This document shows positions 12,905 to 21,767 of a stretch of DNA of 48,504 nucleotides, piece by piece. Under the pieces are notes generated by a model. It searched no databases. It had not been told where the DNA came from and saw nothing but the letters and a program-made list of their open reading frames with translations. A program made the position numbers and the translations under genes. The first letter of the stretch is position 1; the number at the start of each line of letters is the position of its first letter. Source of the DNA: Cypionkella sp. (GTDB taxonomy: Bacteria; Pseudomonadota; Alphaproteobacteria; Rhodobacterales; Rhodobacteraceae); NCBI RefSeq assembly GCF_030652235.1, contig NZ_JAUSBA010000074.1, forward strand, positions 1-48,504, written 5' to 3'.

Positions 12905-14119
12905 TTAGCCCCGCGCGGGGATGCCGCGCGCCAACTGGCGGACGGAGGCGGTCAGCGCCGAGATGTCGCCACGCAGATCGGCGAGGCTTTCTTGCCGACC
13001 GGCTGAGATTTCTTCAAGGATACGCAGCAGTTGCACGTCGATCGAGCGCAGGCGCATCCGGCTTTCGGCGTCGGAATGCGCGCCACCCTCTGCGCCGGTG
13101 AGGGCCGCGATAAGGCGTTCTTGGCCTTCAGCGATGCGGTTGAGGGCTGCGGTTTGGCCGCTTTCAGCGCTGATTTGCGCGGTCAGTTGGGCGACTGCTC
13201 CGGTCAGATCGCCAAGCCCTTGCCTGAGATCGCCAAGCCCAGCCTCGAGCCCGGCGAGGCCTTGTTCCACGCCAGAGCGGTTGGCCTCTACTTGCGCGAA
13301 CAGGCTTTGCATCACTTCGATCTGTTCAGCCAGATGATCCAGCACGGCAGAGGTGACGCCGGCCTCACCGCTTTCGCCGTCACCACTGGAGAAACCGACG
13401 CGGGTGATCGAGGACAGCCATTCTTCCAATTCGCGCGCGAAACGGTTCTGGCCGTGGTTGGCAAACAGTTCAAGCAGGCCAACAACCAGCGATCCGGCGA
13501 GGCCAAGAAGCGACGAGGAAAACGCGGTGCCCATGCCGCCGAGTTGGCTTTCCAGCCCTTTCATCAGCTTGCCGAACACGTCCATGCCGGATTCGCCCGC
13601 TTGCGGGGCAAGCGAGCGAATCGTTTCGACAATGGCGGGCACCGTGGTGGCAAGACCGTAGAAGGTGCCAAGAAGGCCGAGGAAAACCAACAGGTTGATC
13701 AGGTAGCGCGTGATGTCACGGGCTTCCTCGATCCGGGTTTCCACCGACTCCAAGATCGAACGTGAGGCAGAGGACGAGATTTGCATCCGCGCGCCGCGGG
13801 TGCGCAGGAGTTGCGCCAACGGAGCGAGAAGCCGCGGCGCGGCGGCGTCTTCATAGCCGGGTTCGTGGCGCACGAAGCGTTCGATCCACGACACCGATTG
13901 CACGAGGGTGAACACCTGCCAGAAGCAGGTAACGACACCCAAAGCGAAGACCAGAATGATGAAGCCGTTCAGCAGCGGGTTGGTGTCGATGATGCCAAGC
14001 ACTGTGCCGTGGATCAGCCACGCCCCCGCGCAGACAAGTGCGACGGCCAGAAACATGGTGACGATCTGGCGAATAGGTTGGCTGAAGAAGGTCGACTGCT
14101 CGGCCTTGGAGATGTCCAT
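12905..14119 (-). CDS. MotA/TolQ/ExbB-like membrane protein with coiled-coil tail
   Basis: This protein of about 404 residues has four predicted membrane helices: two near the N-terminus (IVTMFLAVALVCAGAWLI and LNGFIILVFALGVVTCFW) and two flanking the proton-channel core (LINLLVFLGLLGTFYGLATTV and GTAFSSSLLGLAGSLVVGLL). The last two match MotA_ExbB. Between helices 2 and 3 lies a cytoplasmic segment. After helix 4 comes a 170-residue coiled coil with repeated GLAGLEAGLGDLRQGLGDL units. I use the ATG at 14119 (MDISKAEQS); an in-frame upstream ATG would add 21 Cys/Arg-rich residues without support. It is the partner of the downstream MotB/OmpA-like gene. Confidence 0.85.
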   Translation of the reverse strand: MDISKAEQSTFFSQPIRQIVTMFLAVALVCAGAWLIHGTVLGIIDTNPLLNGFIILVFALGVVTCFWQVFTLVQSVSWIERFVRHEPGYEDAAAPRLLAPLAQLLRTRGARMQISSSASRSILESVETRIEEARDITRYLINLLVFLGLLGTFYGLATTVPAIVETIRSLAPQAGESGMDVFGKLMKGLESQLGGMGTAFSSSLLGLAGSLVVGLLELFANHGQNRFARELEEWLSSITRVGFSSGDGESGEAGVTSAVLDHLAEQIEVMQSLFAQVEANRSGVEQGLAGLEAGLGDLRQGLGDLTGAVAQLTAQISAESGQTAALNRIAEGQERLIAALTGAEGGAHSDAESRMRLRSIDVQLLRILEEISAGRQESLADLRGDISALTASVRQLARGIPARG

Positions 14120-14191
14120 TTCGTCGGTTCCGCCCGGCTGTTCTGCTGAGCTTAAGCATAGCAGGCGGCAGGCCCGTGCCAAGTAAAACCC

Positions 14192-14740
14192 TTAGAGTTT
14201 GCGAACTTGTGTGGAAAGCCATGCCAAATCGGGGTCGGCAATGCCGAGGTCGGCGAGATGATCGGCGGTTGCGAACAGATAGTCGCGGTTGCGGCCGCGC
14301 CCGCCTGTGGCATGGGCGATGATCTGGGCCTGTTCCGCGAGGGGGATGTTGCCGCAATATTGATTGTGATCGGGGTCGATCACATAGGCGAGGGCGTTGA
14401 TCTTACGGCCATCTGTCAGGGTGAGCGGCAGAGTGGCTTCTAAGTAAGCCGAGGAAATCAGCTCACGGTCACGCAGGGTTTGCAGGGTTTCCTCCTCGGC
14501 CCCCGGTGTGACACGCAAGGCGACGCCATCGCAGATTATGCCCGGAGCATGATCAAGGGCGAGGACGAGGCCGGGGGCTTCGACACTGCCGCGATGGTGG
14601 ATCGAACGCATGCAAAAGCTGCGGTGCCAATCGGTGGCGCGGGCGATTTGGCGTTCAGCGACAGGGAAATCCGGGTTCCAGATCAACGAGCCATAGCCGA
14701 AGACCCACAGAGATTCCGGTATTTCTGGGGTTTTTAGCAT
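14192..14740 (-). CDS. ChaC-like gamma-glutamylcyclotransferase
   Basis: This 182-residue cytoplasmic protein has the family signature WVFGYGSLIWNPDFP (residues 12-26), the RSFCMRSIHHRGS block, and a central LRDRELISSAYLE segment in the region of the catalytic Glu. It ends with GRGRNRDYLFATADHLADLGI. ChaC enzymes split glutathione into 5-oxoproline and Cys-Gly. The match is to ChaC rather than to GGCT, and length is normal. It lies about 70 bases upstream of the MotA-like gene on the same strand, but no functional link is evident. Confidence 0.88.
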   Translation of the reverse strand: MLKTPEIPESLWVFGYGSLIWNPDFPVAERQIARATDWHRSFCMRSIHHRGSVEAPGLVLALDHAPGIICDGVALRVTPGAEEETLQTLRDRELISSAYLEATLPLTLTDGRKINALAYVIDPDHNQYCGNIPLAEQAQIIAHATGGRGRNRDYLFATADHLADLGIADPDLAWLSTQVRKL

Positions 14741-14901
14741 AGTCTGGCCCTCCGTTCGGCTATAAGCGCGTCTGGTTTAGATTGGATCGAAAATCGCTGC
14801 CTGTAGCTTACGCTCGAACACGTTTTTCGATAAATACGTTACATCAAAACCTGACGCGCTATAGGTGTAGGCATTGGGCAAAGCAAAGAAAAGGGGCGAG
14901 G

Positions 14902-15900
14902 ATGCGCGCGCTTGTTTGGATCGTGCTGGCGGCTGCGGCGGCGTGGACTGGCTATTGGTGGGTGGGGGCGTCGCAGATTGAAAGCGGGGTCAAGGCGTGG
15001 ATGGCACAGCAACCGCCCGGGGTGGTCAGCGCCTCGGCCGTTGAGGTGCATGGCATCCCGAACCGCTTTGATCTGACGGTTTCCGATCTGGTGCTGGCGG
15101 ATCCGGCGCAGGGGGTGCAGGTTACCAGCCCATTTTTGCAGGTTTACGCGATGACGTGGAAGCCCTGGCATGTGATTGCGGCTTTGCCGTCGCGTCAGGT
15201 GATTACGCTGCCGGATCAGCAGGTTACGGTTGGGTCTGACAATCTGCGGGCAAGCGTGCAGGTGCATCCCTCAACCGCGCTTGCACTGAATGAGTTGGTG
15301 GGTGAGGCCGCCGAGGTGAAGCTAACCTCGGATGCGGGCTGGTCGCTGGGGATCAAGACCGCCACGATCTCGATGGCCGAGGATGTGACCCGCACCAACA
15401 GCTATCGGTTGGGGCTGCGGGTGGCCGAGATTGCGCCGGATGCTGCGTTTTTACACGCTTTGGCGGCGACGGATTTGCCCGATCTGGTGGATGAGGTGTT
15501 TCTGGATGGCCATGCGGTGCTGACCGCGCCGCTGGACCGCAATGCGGCACAAGCCAAGCCGGGGCTGATGGCGCTGGAGATTGCGGAGACGCGGGTGAGT
15601 TGGGGGGCGTTGAAGTTTTCTGCCAAGGGTGCGCTGACGGCGGGGCCGGATGGGCTGGCCGAGGGCGAGATTGCTTTGCGGGTGGAAGGCTGGAAGCGGT
15701 TGCCGCCGATCCTGGTGGCGTTGGGGCTGGTGAAGCCAGACGTGGCGCCGACGGTGGAGCGGATGCTGGCGATTGTGGCGCAGCAGGGCGGTGATCTGGC
15801 GGTTTTGCAGATCAAGCTGATTTGCAAGAATGGTGGCATGGTGCTGGGGCCGCTGCCGTTGGGGCCTGCGCCCAGGATGCGGAATATGGGCGGGGCTTGA
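14902..15900 (+). CDS. DUF2125-type secreted or membrane-anchored protein
   Basis: This 332-residue protein begins with a single hydrophobic segment (MRALVWIVLAAAAAWTGYWWV). It continues with SGVKAWMAQQPPGVV, VHGIPNRFDLTVSDLVLADP and a tail of beta-strand-like repeats. This is the layout of the DUF2125 family of conserved alphaproteobacterial proteins. Most of the chain should lie in the periplasm. The ATG at 14902 has AAGGGGCGAGG just upstream and is preferred to an in-frame start 40 codons earlier. Function unknown. It converges with the extensin-like gene, leaving one base between them. Confidence 0.8.
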   Translation: MRALVWIVLAAAAAWTGYWWVGASQIESGVKAWMAQQPPGVVSASAVEVHGIPNRFDLTVSDLVLADPAQGVQVTSPFLQVYAMTWKPWHVIAALPSRQVITLPDQQVTVGSDNLRASVQVHPSTALALNELVGEAAEVKLTSDAGWSLGIKTATISMAEDVTRTNSYRLGLRVAEIAPDAAFLHALAATDLPDLVDEVFLDGHAVLTAPLDRNAAQAKPGLMALEIAETRVSWGALKFSAKGALTAGPDGLAEGEIALRVEGWKRLPPILVALGLVKPDVAPTVERMLAIVAQQGGDLAVLQIKLICKNGGMVLGPLPLGPAPRMRNMGGA

Positions 15901-15901
15901 G

Positions 15902-16756
15902 TTAACGGCAGTAAGCCGAACCGCGCCGCTGGGCGGTGTCAAAGTGCAGATGGTCTTCGTGGTAGCCGTCGGAACCGGGGCCAAGCGTGGTGCCGAACAT
16001 GCCACAGGCGGCTTTCTGGGCGCGGCGGATCTGCTTGTTATAGTCGCGCGCCACGGTCCATTCTTTGCCGTCAGAAAAGATAAACCCAGCGATATCAACG
16101 GCTTTCCCGCGCCCGTGTTCCGAGATTTTCGCGCCTCGGACATTGTTGCGGCTGCGGCACATGTAGCTGCCGAAGATGTGCAGTTGCACCACCTCGCGGT
16201 TGCCAAAGGCGGGTGCCATACCTTCGCGCATCCAGCGTTTGAGGGCGATTGCGGTGCCGCAGTCGATGGTGGCGGGCTGGCTGAACGGGATGCCGTCAAT
16301 GGCAGTGACGCGGACGGGTTCGGCCACGCCGCAGCCATTTGTTGGAGAGGTGATGGCGGGGAGTTCTTGGCCGCGGATCGAGGGGTCACCGCAGACAGAG
16401 CCTTTGCCGCTGACTTTTTTGTCCGATTTTTCAGTGAGCGCTGGCTTGGGCTGGGCCATCGCCACTTGCTCGGCTTCAATCCGCAATCCCTTGGGGCGGC
16501 GCTGGGGTCTTAGAGTCGGTGCAACCGCAGCGACTTCTGGGGCGGCTTGTTGCGGCGCTGTCTCTAACGCGATTGGCGGCGTGACGGCGCGCGTGGTTGG
16601 GCGATGTCGGGGGCGCAGGATTGCGGCCACCGCAGGTGTTTCAGCTTGGGCGATGGTTGGGCGCGGCATGGGATGCGGTGAGGTTATCGGGGCCTCGGCC
16701 CGTGCCATCCCGGCCAGCGCCATGCAGAGCAGCGTCAAGGGGCCAGTGGCCCGCAT
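15902..16756 (-). CDS. Extensin-like C-terminal domain protein, exported
   Basis: This 284-residue protein has a signal peptide (MRATGPLTLLCMALAGMARA), a Pro/Ala/Arg-rich low-complexity linker (residues 20-120), and an extensin-like domain. The domain begins at CGDPSIRGQELPAI and includes GCGVAEPVRV, SYMCRSRNN, ISEHGRGKAVDIAGF and GSDGYHEDHLHFD. The EHGxGxAxDI and HxDHLHFD motifs resemble the His/Asp metal-site arrangement of MEPE/VanY-type peptidases, suggesting an envelope role, but activity is inferred only. It is the third gene after hisC and tyrC, two bases behind tyrC. Confidence 0.85.
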   Translation of the reverse strand: MRATGPLTLLCMALAGMARAEAPITSPHPMPRPTIAQAETPAVAAILRPRHRPTTRAVTPPIALETAPQQAAPEVAAVAPTLRPQRRPKGLRIEAEQVAMAQPKPALTEKSDKKVSGKGSVCGDPSIRGQELPAITSPTNGCGVAEPVRVTAIDGIPFSQPATIDCGTAIALKRWMREGMAPAFGNREVVQLHIFGSYMCRSRNNVRGAKISEHGRGKAVDIAGFIFSDGKEWTVARDYNKQIRRAQKAACGMFGTTLGPGSDGYHEDHLHFDTAQRRGSAYCR

Positions 16757-16758
16757 GT

Positions 16759-17697
16759 TTACGCATCGCCCGCAGGTTTTGCCATGGCAGGGGCGCGACC
16801 GAAATCAGGGGCCGATGTGTCTTGCCCGGCCTCGATGATGCCGCGACGGATGGCACGGGTGCGGGTGAAGTAGTCGTGCAGATGATCACCGTCACCCATG
16901 CGGATGGCGCGTTGCAGCACGAACAATTCCTCGGCAAAGCGGCCCAGAATATCGAGGACAGCGTCTTTGTTGGTCAGAAACACGTCGCGCCACATCGTCG
17001 GGTCAGAAGCCGCGATGCGGGTGAAATCGCGGAAACCGGAAGCAGAGTATTCGATGACTTCCGAATTTGACACTTGTGCAAGATGATCCGCAACGCCCAC
17101 CATGGTGTAGGCAATCAGGTGCGGGGTGTGGCTGACCACGGCCAAGACCTGATCGTGGTGCGGCGGGTCCATCAGATTGACCTTGGCCCCCATACCGATC
17201 AGCAAAGATTGCAGGCGTGCGAGGGCCGCTGGGTCTACCTCGGGTGCCGGGGTCAACAACCACCAGCGGTTTTGAAACAGCGTGGCAAAGCCCGAGCGCG
17301 GGCCGGAATATTCGGTGCCGGCCATCGGGTGACCGGGAATAAACTGAACACCTTCAGGGATATAGGGAGCGACGGCGGCGATCACCGCTTGTTTGACCGA
17401 GCCTACATCGGTGACGGTGCAACCCGGCATGAGATGCGGGCCGATGTCTTCTGCAATCGCGGCCATTGCGCCCACCGGGACCGCAAGCACCACCAGATCA
17501 GCGCCTTGCACAGCCTCGGCTGCGGTGGCGTAGACGTGATCACAAAAACCAAGTTCCAAGGCGGTGGCGCGGGTTTCGGCGGATTTGGCATGGCCGACGA
17601 TCTCTCCAGCCAAGCCATGCGCGCGCATCGCATGCGCCATCGACGAGGCGATCAGGCCAAGCCCGATCAGCGCGACACGGCTGTAGATTTGCGTCAT
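16759..17697 (-). CDS. tyrC: Prephenate/arogenate dehydrogenase
   Basis: This protein of about 312 residues carries out the oxidative decarboxylation step to tyrosine. The N-terminal NAD(P)-binding motif is [17 protein letters not shown]. The catalytic region has [39 protein letters not shown] and [20 protein letters not shown]. The ATG at 17697 overlaps the hisC stop in ATGA, which decides the start. Being coupled to hisC fits, since HisC-type enzymes can also transaminate aromatic precursors. Whether prephenate or arogenate is preferred cannot be read from the sequence. Confidence 0.93.
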   Translation of the reverse strand: MTQIYSRVALIGLGLIASSMAHAMRAHGLAGEIVGHAKSAETRATALELGFCDHVYATAAEAVQGADLVVLAVPVGAMAAIAEDIGPHLMPGCTVTDVGSVKQAVIAAVAPYIPEGVQFIPGHPMAGTEYSGPRSGFATLFQNRWWLLTPAPEVDPAALARLQSLLIGMGAKVNLMDPPHHDQVLAVVSHTPHLIAYTMVGVADHLAQVSNSEVIEYSASGFRDFTRIAASDPTMWRDVFLTNKDAVLDILGRFAEELFVLQRAIRMGDGDHLHDYFTRTRAIRRGIIEAGQDTSAPDFGRAPAMAKPAGDA

Positions 17698-18779
17698 TTC
17701 ACACCCTTGAACTGCGCAATCGCATGGACGACGCGGCGGCACGATGCCTCATCCCCCACGGTGATGCGCAGGCAGTGCGGCAGTTTGTAGCTGGCGACGC
17801 GGCGCACGATCAGGCCCTGTTTTTGCAGGAACAGATCGCAGGCCTCGGCCTCTTCGGCACTAGCAAAGCGGGCAAGGATGAAATTGGCAAGCGAGGTGTC
17901 AGACGGGATGCCAAGCTCGGCCAAAGCCTGCGCAAGCCAGTGGCGCATGCGGGCGTTGTCGCTGCGGCAACGGTTGACAAAATCTTGGTCGCGCACGGCG
18001 GCTTCGGCGGTATCAAGCTGGGTGTTGGACAGGTTGAACGGGCCACGGATGCGGTTCAGCACGTCGATGATTTGCTTTGGGCCATAACCCCAACCAATGC
18101 GCAGACCGCCCAGCCCGTAGATTTTTGAGAAGGTGCGGGTCATCACGACGTTGGTGCGGGATTCGATCAGCGCGAGGCCGGCGTCAAAGCCTTCGACAAA
18201 TTCGGCATAGGCGCCGTCAAGCACCAGAATGGCTTGCGCCGGCAGGCCAGCGGCGAGGCGTTCGATCTCGGCGGCGGAAATCATCGTGCCGGTGGGGTTG
18301 TTCGGGTTAGCGATAAAAACCAGCTTTGTCCGGCGGTTACAGGCGCGCAGGATAGCATCGACATCGGTGGTGCGCTCCCGTTCCGCGACTTCGACCGGGG
18401 TAGCACCCGCCGCCAGAGCCGAGATGCGATACATCAGAAAGCCGTGTTCGGTGAACACCACTTCGTCTTTCGGGCCGGCATAGGCTTGGCACAGGAAGGT
18501 GATGATTTCATCGGAACCGACGCCGCAGATCACGCGGTTGGCGTCGAGCCCATGCACGTCGGCGATGGCTTGGCGCAGAGAGGCGTGATCGGTGTTGGGG
18601 TAGCGGTGCAGATTGTGCACCGAACGCGCGAAGGCGTCTTTGGCGCGGTCAGACGGGCCGAACGGGTTCTCGTTCGACGACAGTTTCAGCACATTGGTCA
18701 CGCCAGAGACGGCAGCTTTGCCACCTTCGTACAGAGCGATGTCCATGATGCCGGGCTGCGGGCGGATTGCGTCGTTCAT
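17694..18779 (-). CDS. hisC: Histidinol-phosphate aminotransferase
   Basis: This 361-residue PLP-dependent class I/II aminotransferase acts in histidine synthesis. It shows [12 protein letters not shown] near residue 33, [15 protein letters not shown], the [13 protein letters not shown] block, [25 protein letters not shown] and the PLP-lysine segment [20 protein letters not shown]. The C-terminal [17 protein letters not shown] carries the carboxylate-binding Arg. It is the first gene of hisC-tyrC-extensin. Linkage to tyrC suggests it may also serve aromatic amino acid transamination. Confidence 0.95.
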   Translation of the reverse strand: MNDAIRPQPGIMDIALYEGGKAAVSGVTNVLKLSSNENPFGPSDRAKDAFARSVHNLHRYPNTDHASLRQAIADVHGLDANRVICGVGSDEIITFLCQAYAGPKDEVVFTEHGFLMYRISALAAGATPVEVAERERTTDVDAILRACNRRTKLVFIANPNNPTGTMISAAEIERLAAGLPAQAILVLDGAYAEFVEGFDAGLALIESRTNVVMTRTFSKIYGLGGLRIGWGYGPKQIIDVLNRIRGPFNLSNTQLDTAEAAVRDQDFVNRCRSDNARMRHWLAQALAELGIPSDTSLANFILARFASAEEAEACDLFLQKQGLIVRRVASYKLPHCLRITVGDEASCRRVVHAIAQFKGVK

Positions 18780-18852
18780 CGGATTCCCTAAGTGTTGCGC
18801 GGGTTTTAGCGACGGGGGCGGTGCAATACCAGCAACATTTGGCCTATGGGGC

Positions 18853-18877
18853 TGCGCAAGGGGCTAGCCCTTGCGCA
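18853..18877 (-). other. Stem-loop downstream of homospermidine synthase gene
   Basis: A perfect 10-bp stem (TGCGCAAGGG at 18853-18862 with CCCTTGCGCA at 18868-18877) encloses a 5-base loop. It lies 23 bases after the hss stop and before hisC on the same strand. It lacks a T-run on either side, so it may be an mRNA 3' stabiliser or a Rho-dependent end. Confidence 0.6.
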
Positions 18878-18899
18878 AATGCCTCAAACGCTGGCTGTG

Positions 18900-20315
18900 T
18901 CAGACGGCAAGGAAGTTGGTGAACTGCCAGGGGTCGTCTTCGTCGCGATCCTCGGCGAAGTGGTTGATGCGGTTTTGCAGCGGGGTCCAGTCGGTGTAGT
19001 GACACTCTATTCGGCCAAGGTAGGGCCGCTGGACGTCTAGGCAACGGGCGTGGTCCATCTCATCGGCTTCGACAAAACCCATACGGGGGTTTTCGGCGGT
19101 CCAGACCATTGCGGCAAGAACGGCGGAGGTCACCTGCATGCCTGTGGCGTTCTGGTAAGGGGCCAAAGCGCGGGCCTCGTCGATGGTCAGGCGCGAGCCA
19201 TACCACATCGCACCCTTGGCGTGCCCATAAAGGAACACGCCCAAGTCATCGCCGCCGCCGGTGATCTCATCGGCGGTCAGGATATGTTTGTGTTCAGGCA
19301 GTTGGCCTGCGCCGTTGGTCTCGTGTAGGGACAAAATCGCATCGGGGCATGGGTGGTAGGCGTAGTGGCAGGTTGGGCGATAGACGGCGCGCGGGCCGTC
19401 CCAGACGGTGTAGTAATCGGGGATCGACAGGGATTCATTGTGGGTGACGACGAGGCCGAATTGCGGGCCAATGTCGGGACACCATGAGCGTACGCGGGTG
19501 TCGGCACCGGGGCGGTCGATCCAGATCGCGTAGCCGGGGCCGGATTTGAATTTGTGGCCGTTGGGGGGCAGCTTTTTCTCATGCGTGCCCCAACCGAGTT
19601 CGGCGGGCTGATAACCTTCCGACAGCAGGCCATCGACCGACCAAGAGTTTACAAAGGTGCCCGGCGGTTTCGGGCGGGCCGACACTTGCGTGTCACGCTC
19701 GGCAATATGCACGCCATTGACGCCGAGGCTCATCGCCAGCAAGGCCCAGTCTTGTTGGGTCTTGGGATCGGCTTTGACATCGGTATCTTTGGCAAGACGC
19801 AGCAGCGCTTCTTTCAACAGCCAAGACACCATGCCCGGATTGGCTCCGCAGCAGGATACCGCCGTCGGGCCACCGGGATAGGTTTTGCCCAAAGCCCGGA
19901 CCTTTTCACGCAGAGGGTAGTTGGTGCGGTCGGCATTCGGCAGCGGCGAGTTGAAGTAGAAACCCGGCCAAGGCTCCACCACCGTGTCGATATACTGCAC
20001 GCCAAGCTCTTGGCAGAGCTTCATAAGTTCGATGGAATCCACGTCGACCGAAAGGTTGACAATGAAGCCTTTGCCATTCGGGAACAGGTCGCGCAGGGTT
20101 TCGGCGAAATTGGCTTCGGTCAACGCCAGTTGCAGATGCTTGATGCCATGTTCAGCCAGCATCGGCGCGAATTCACCCGAGGGTTCGATCACGGTGAACT
20201 GGTCGCGGTCGAAATCAATGTGGCGCTGGATCAACGGCAGGGTGCCGCGGCCAATCGAGCCGAAGCCGATCATCACCAAGGGGCCGTCGATGCGGGCGTG
20301 GGTTTGGTAAGTCAT
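18900..20315 (-). CDS. hss: Homospermidine synthase
   Basis: This protein of about 471 residues makes sym-homospermidine from putrescine using bound NAD+, the hallmark polyamine route of many alphaproteobacteria. The N-terminal nucleotide-binding motif is VMIGFGSIGRGTLPLI. The conserved stretches DTVVEPWPGFYF, AVSCCGANPGMVSWLLKEAL, LSLHETNGAGQLPEHKHIL and GYGSRL-like AMWYGSRLTIDEA all fit the saccharopine-dehydrogenase-like family. The ATG at 20315 starts MTYQTHARIDGPLVM; the upstream in-frame start lacks support. It is preceded by a UPF0114 gene on the same strand. Together with the transporter-speB operon at 31.7-37.3 kb it implies active putrescine metabolism. Confidence 0.95.
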   Translation of the reverse strand: MTYQTHARIDGPLVMIGFGSIGRGTLPLIQRHIDFDRDQFTVIEPSGEFAPMLAEHGIKHLQLALTEANFAETLRDLFPNGKGFIVNLSVDVDSIELMKLCQELGVQYIDTVVEPWPGFYFNSPLPNADRTNYPLREKVRALGKTYPGGPTAVSCCGANPGMVSWLLKEALLRLAKDTDVKADPKTQQDWALLAMSLGVNGVHIAERDTQVSARPKPPGTFVNSWSVDGLLSEGYQPAELGWGTHEKKLPPNGHKFKSGPGYAIWIDRPGADTRVRSWCPDIGPQFGLVVTHNESLSIPDYYTVWDGPRAVYRPTCHYAYHPCPDAILSLHETNGAGQLPEHKHILTADEITGGGDDLGVFLYGHAKGAMWYGSRLTIDEARALAPYQNATGMQVTSAVLAAMVWTAENPRMGFVEADEMDHARCLDVQRPYLGRIECHYTDWTPLQNRINHFAEDRDEDDPWQFTNFLAV

Positions 20316-20322
20316 TATACTC

Positions 20323-20856
20323 TCAATGTTTGTCGGTCTTGGCGGCAAGCCAATCCATCAGGGCCAGCAGAACCCCCGAGATAACGAAGGTCAAATGAAT
20401 GATCACCATCCAGCGCAACGTTTCAGTTGTCACGGCATAGGCCGAATCTGGTTTTCCCAAGCCCATGAAAACCTTCAGCAAATGAATACCCGAGATCGCC
20501 ACGATTGACGCGATCAGCTTCATCTTCAGGCCAGAGAAATCCACCTTGCCCATCCAGTCGGGGCGGTCATTGCTGGTGATATCCAGCTTCGAGACGAAAT
20601 TCTCATAGCCCGAGAACAGCACAATCAGCAAAAGGTTGGCCGCCAAGCTGAGATCAATCAGCGTCAGGATCGACAAGATGCCCTGATCGGCGGTCATCAC
20701 CAGCACTTGCGGCGCGTAATAGGCCAATTCCTTGACGAAAATCACCACCAGCATCGCCAGACTGATCACCAGCCCCAGATACATCGGCGCCATCAGCCAG
20801 CGGCTGGCGAACAGGCCCTGTTCGAACTTTGATTCAAGCGTGGGTTTATCGGACAT
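20323..20856 (-). CDS. UPF0114 (TIGR00645/YqhA-like) membrane protein
   Basis: This 177-residue protein begins MSDKPTLESKFEQGLFASRWLMAPMYLGLV. It has three to four membrane helices (LGLVISLAMLVVIFVKEL, ILTLIDLSLAANLLLIVLFSGYENFVS, LIASIVAISGIHLLKVFM, MVIIHLTFVISGVLLALMDWL). The SRWL-MAPMYLGL start and the LFSGYENFVSKLD segment are characteristic of this family, whose function is unknown. The start at 20856 follows GGAGAGC and is chosen over an upstream start that would run through the rpsD terminator. It ends seven bases before hss. Confidence 0.9.
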   Translation of the reverse strand: MSDKPTLESKFEQGLFASRWLMAPMYLGLVISLAMLVVIFVKELAYYAPQVLVMTADQGILSILTLIDLSLAANLLLIVLFSGYENFVSKLDITSNDRPDWMGKVDFSGLKMKLIASIVAISGIHLLKVFMGLGKPDSAYAVTTETLRWMVIIHLTFVISGVLLALMDWLAAKTDKH

Positions 20857-20870
20857 TTTGCTCTCCGTGG

Positions 20871-20901
20871 AAAAAGAAAAGGCCCGCCATGAAGGCGGGC
20901 C
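20871..20901 (-). terminator. Rho-independent terminator of rpsD
   Basis: On the minus strand a perfect 8-bp stem GGCCCGCC / GGCGGGCC with a 5-base loop (20881-20901) is followed by TTTTCTTTTT. It lies 22 bases after the rpsD stop. Confidence 0.9.
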
Positions 20902-20923
20902 CCAATCTGCCGTGGGGCAGAGC

Positions 20924-21544
20924 TTAGTTTTTCGCGTAGTATTCGACGACAAGGTTCGGTTCCATCACGACCGGATACGGGATATCGCCCAAGCCGGGGG
21001 TGCGAATGAACTTCACCGTCAGCTTGTGGGTGTCGATTTCCAGATAATCCGGGGTGTCACGCTCGGTCAGAGCCAAAGCTTCGGCGATGATCGCGAGTTG
21101 ACGCGACTTTTCGCGGACGGCAATGATGTCGCCCTCTTTGACGCGATAGGACGCGATGTTGACGCGGCTGCCGTTCACGGTGACGTGGCCGTGGTTCACG
21201 AACTGACGCGCTGCGAACACGGTCGGCACCAGTTTAGCACGGTAGACGACTGCATCGAGGCGCCGCTCCAACAGACCCACCAGCATCTCGCCGGTATCGC
21301 CTTTGACGCGTTCTGCTTCGGTGTAGATCTTGCGGAACTGCTTTTCGGTCAGGTCACCATAGTAACCCTTTAGTTTTTGCTTTGCGCGCAACTGAGTACC
21401 AAAGTCGGACAGTTTGTTCTTACGGCGCTGGCCGTGCTGGCCGGGACCGTATTCGCGCTTGTTCACCGGGGATTTAGGACGTCCCCAGATGTTTTCGCCC
21501 ATGCGGCGGTCAATTTTGTACTTGGCAGAGGTGCGTTTTGTCAT
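20924..21544 (-). CDS. rpsD: 30S ribosomal protein S4
   Basis: This 206-residue protein nucleates assembly of the 30S body. The N-terminus [21 protein letters not shown] and [21 protein letters not shown] are typical of alphaproteobacterial S4. The S4 RNA-binding domain is [48 protein letters not shown] (about residues 92-140). The zinc-binding cysteines seen in some S4 proteins are absent, as usual in this group. It stands alone with its own terminator, away from the main ribosomal operons. Confidence 0.98.
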   Translation of the reverse strand: MTKRTSAKYKIDRRMGENIWGRPKSPVNKREYGPGQHGQRRKNKLSDFGTQLRAKQKLKGYYGDLTEKQFRKIYTEAERVKGDTGEMLVGLLERRLDAVVYRAKLVPTVFAARQFVNHGHVTVNGSRVNIASYRVKEGDIIAVREKSRQLAIIAEALALTERDTPDYLEIDTHKLTVKFIRTPGLGDIPYPVVMEPNLVVEYYAKN

Positions 21545-21690
21545 CTCTGATCTCCTTCTTCTATGTTCTGCTCTTTCGGCTGGTCCAAAAACCGGTTCCC
21601 ACTTTTTGGGCCTCAGAGCGTCGTGAAGGGCGTTGTCCTTTGGCCGAAGCCCGACAGGGTTCTTCTTGCGAAGTCCACCAACACCAATGA

Positions 21691-21714
21691 AAAGCCCCGG
21701 ACTTTCATCCGGGA
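21691..21714 (-). terminator. Probable terminator of the Hint-domain gene
   Basis: On the minus strand, CCCGGA / TCCGGG with a 6-base loop (21697-21714), continued by GGCTTTTC, lies 54 bases after the stop of the Hint-domain gene. The T-run is short, so termination may be partial. Confidence 0.6.
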
Positions 21715-21767
21715 CGTAAGGCGGCTTATACAGTCGGCTTAAGCAGAGTCAACCGCTGCGGGCGATT

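Noticed and set aside
11288-14119. Zorya-type anti-phage system
   Set aside because: The ZorAB-like core is present but no helicase, nuclease or other Zorya effector gene is adjacent. The neighbours are ChaC-like and M23 genes of the core genome, so a defence assignment is not supported.
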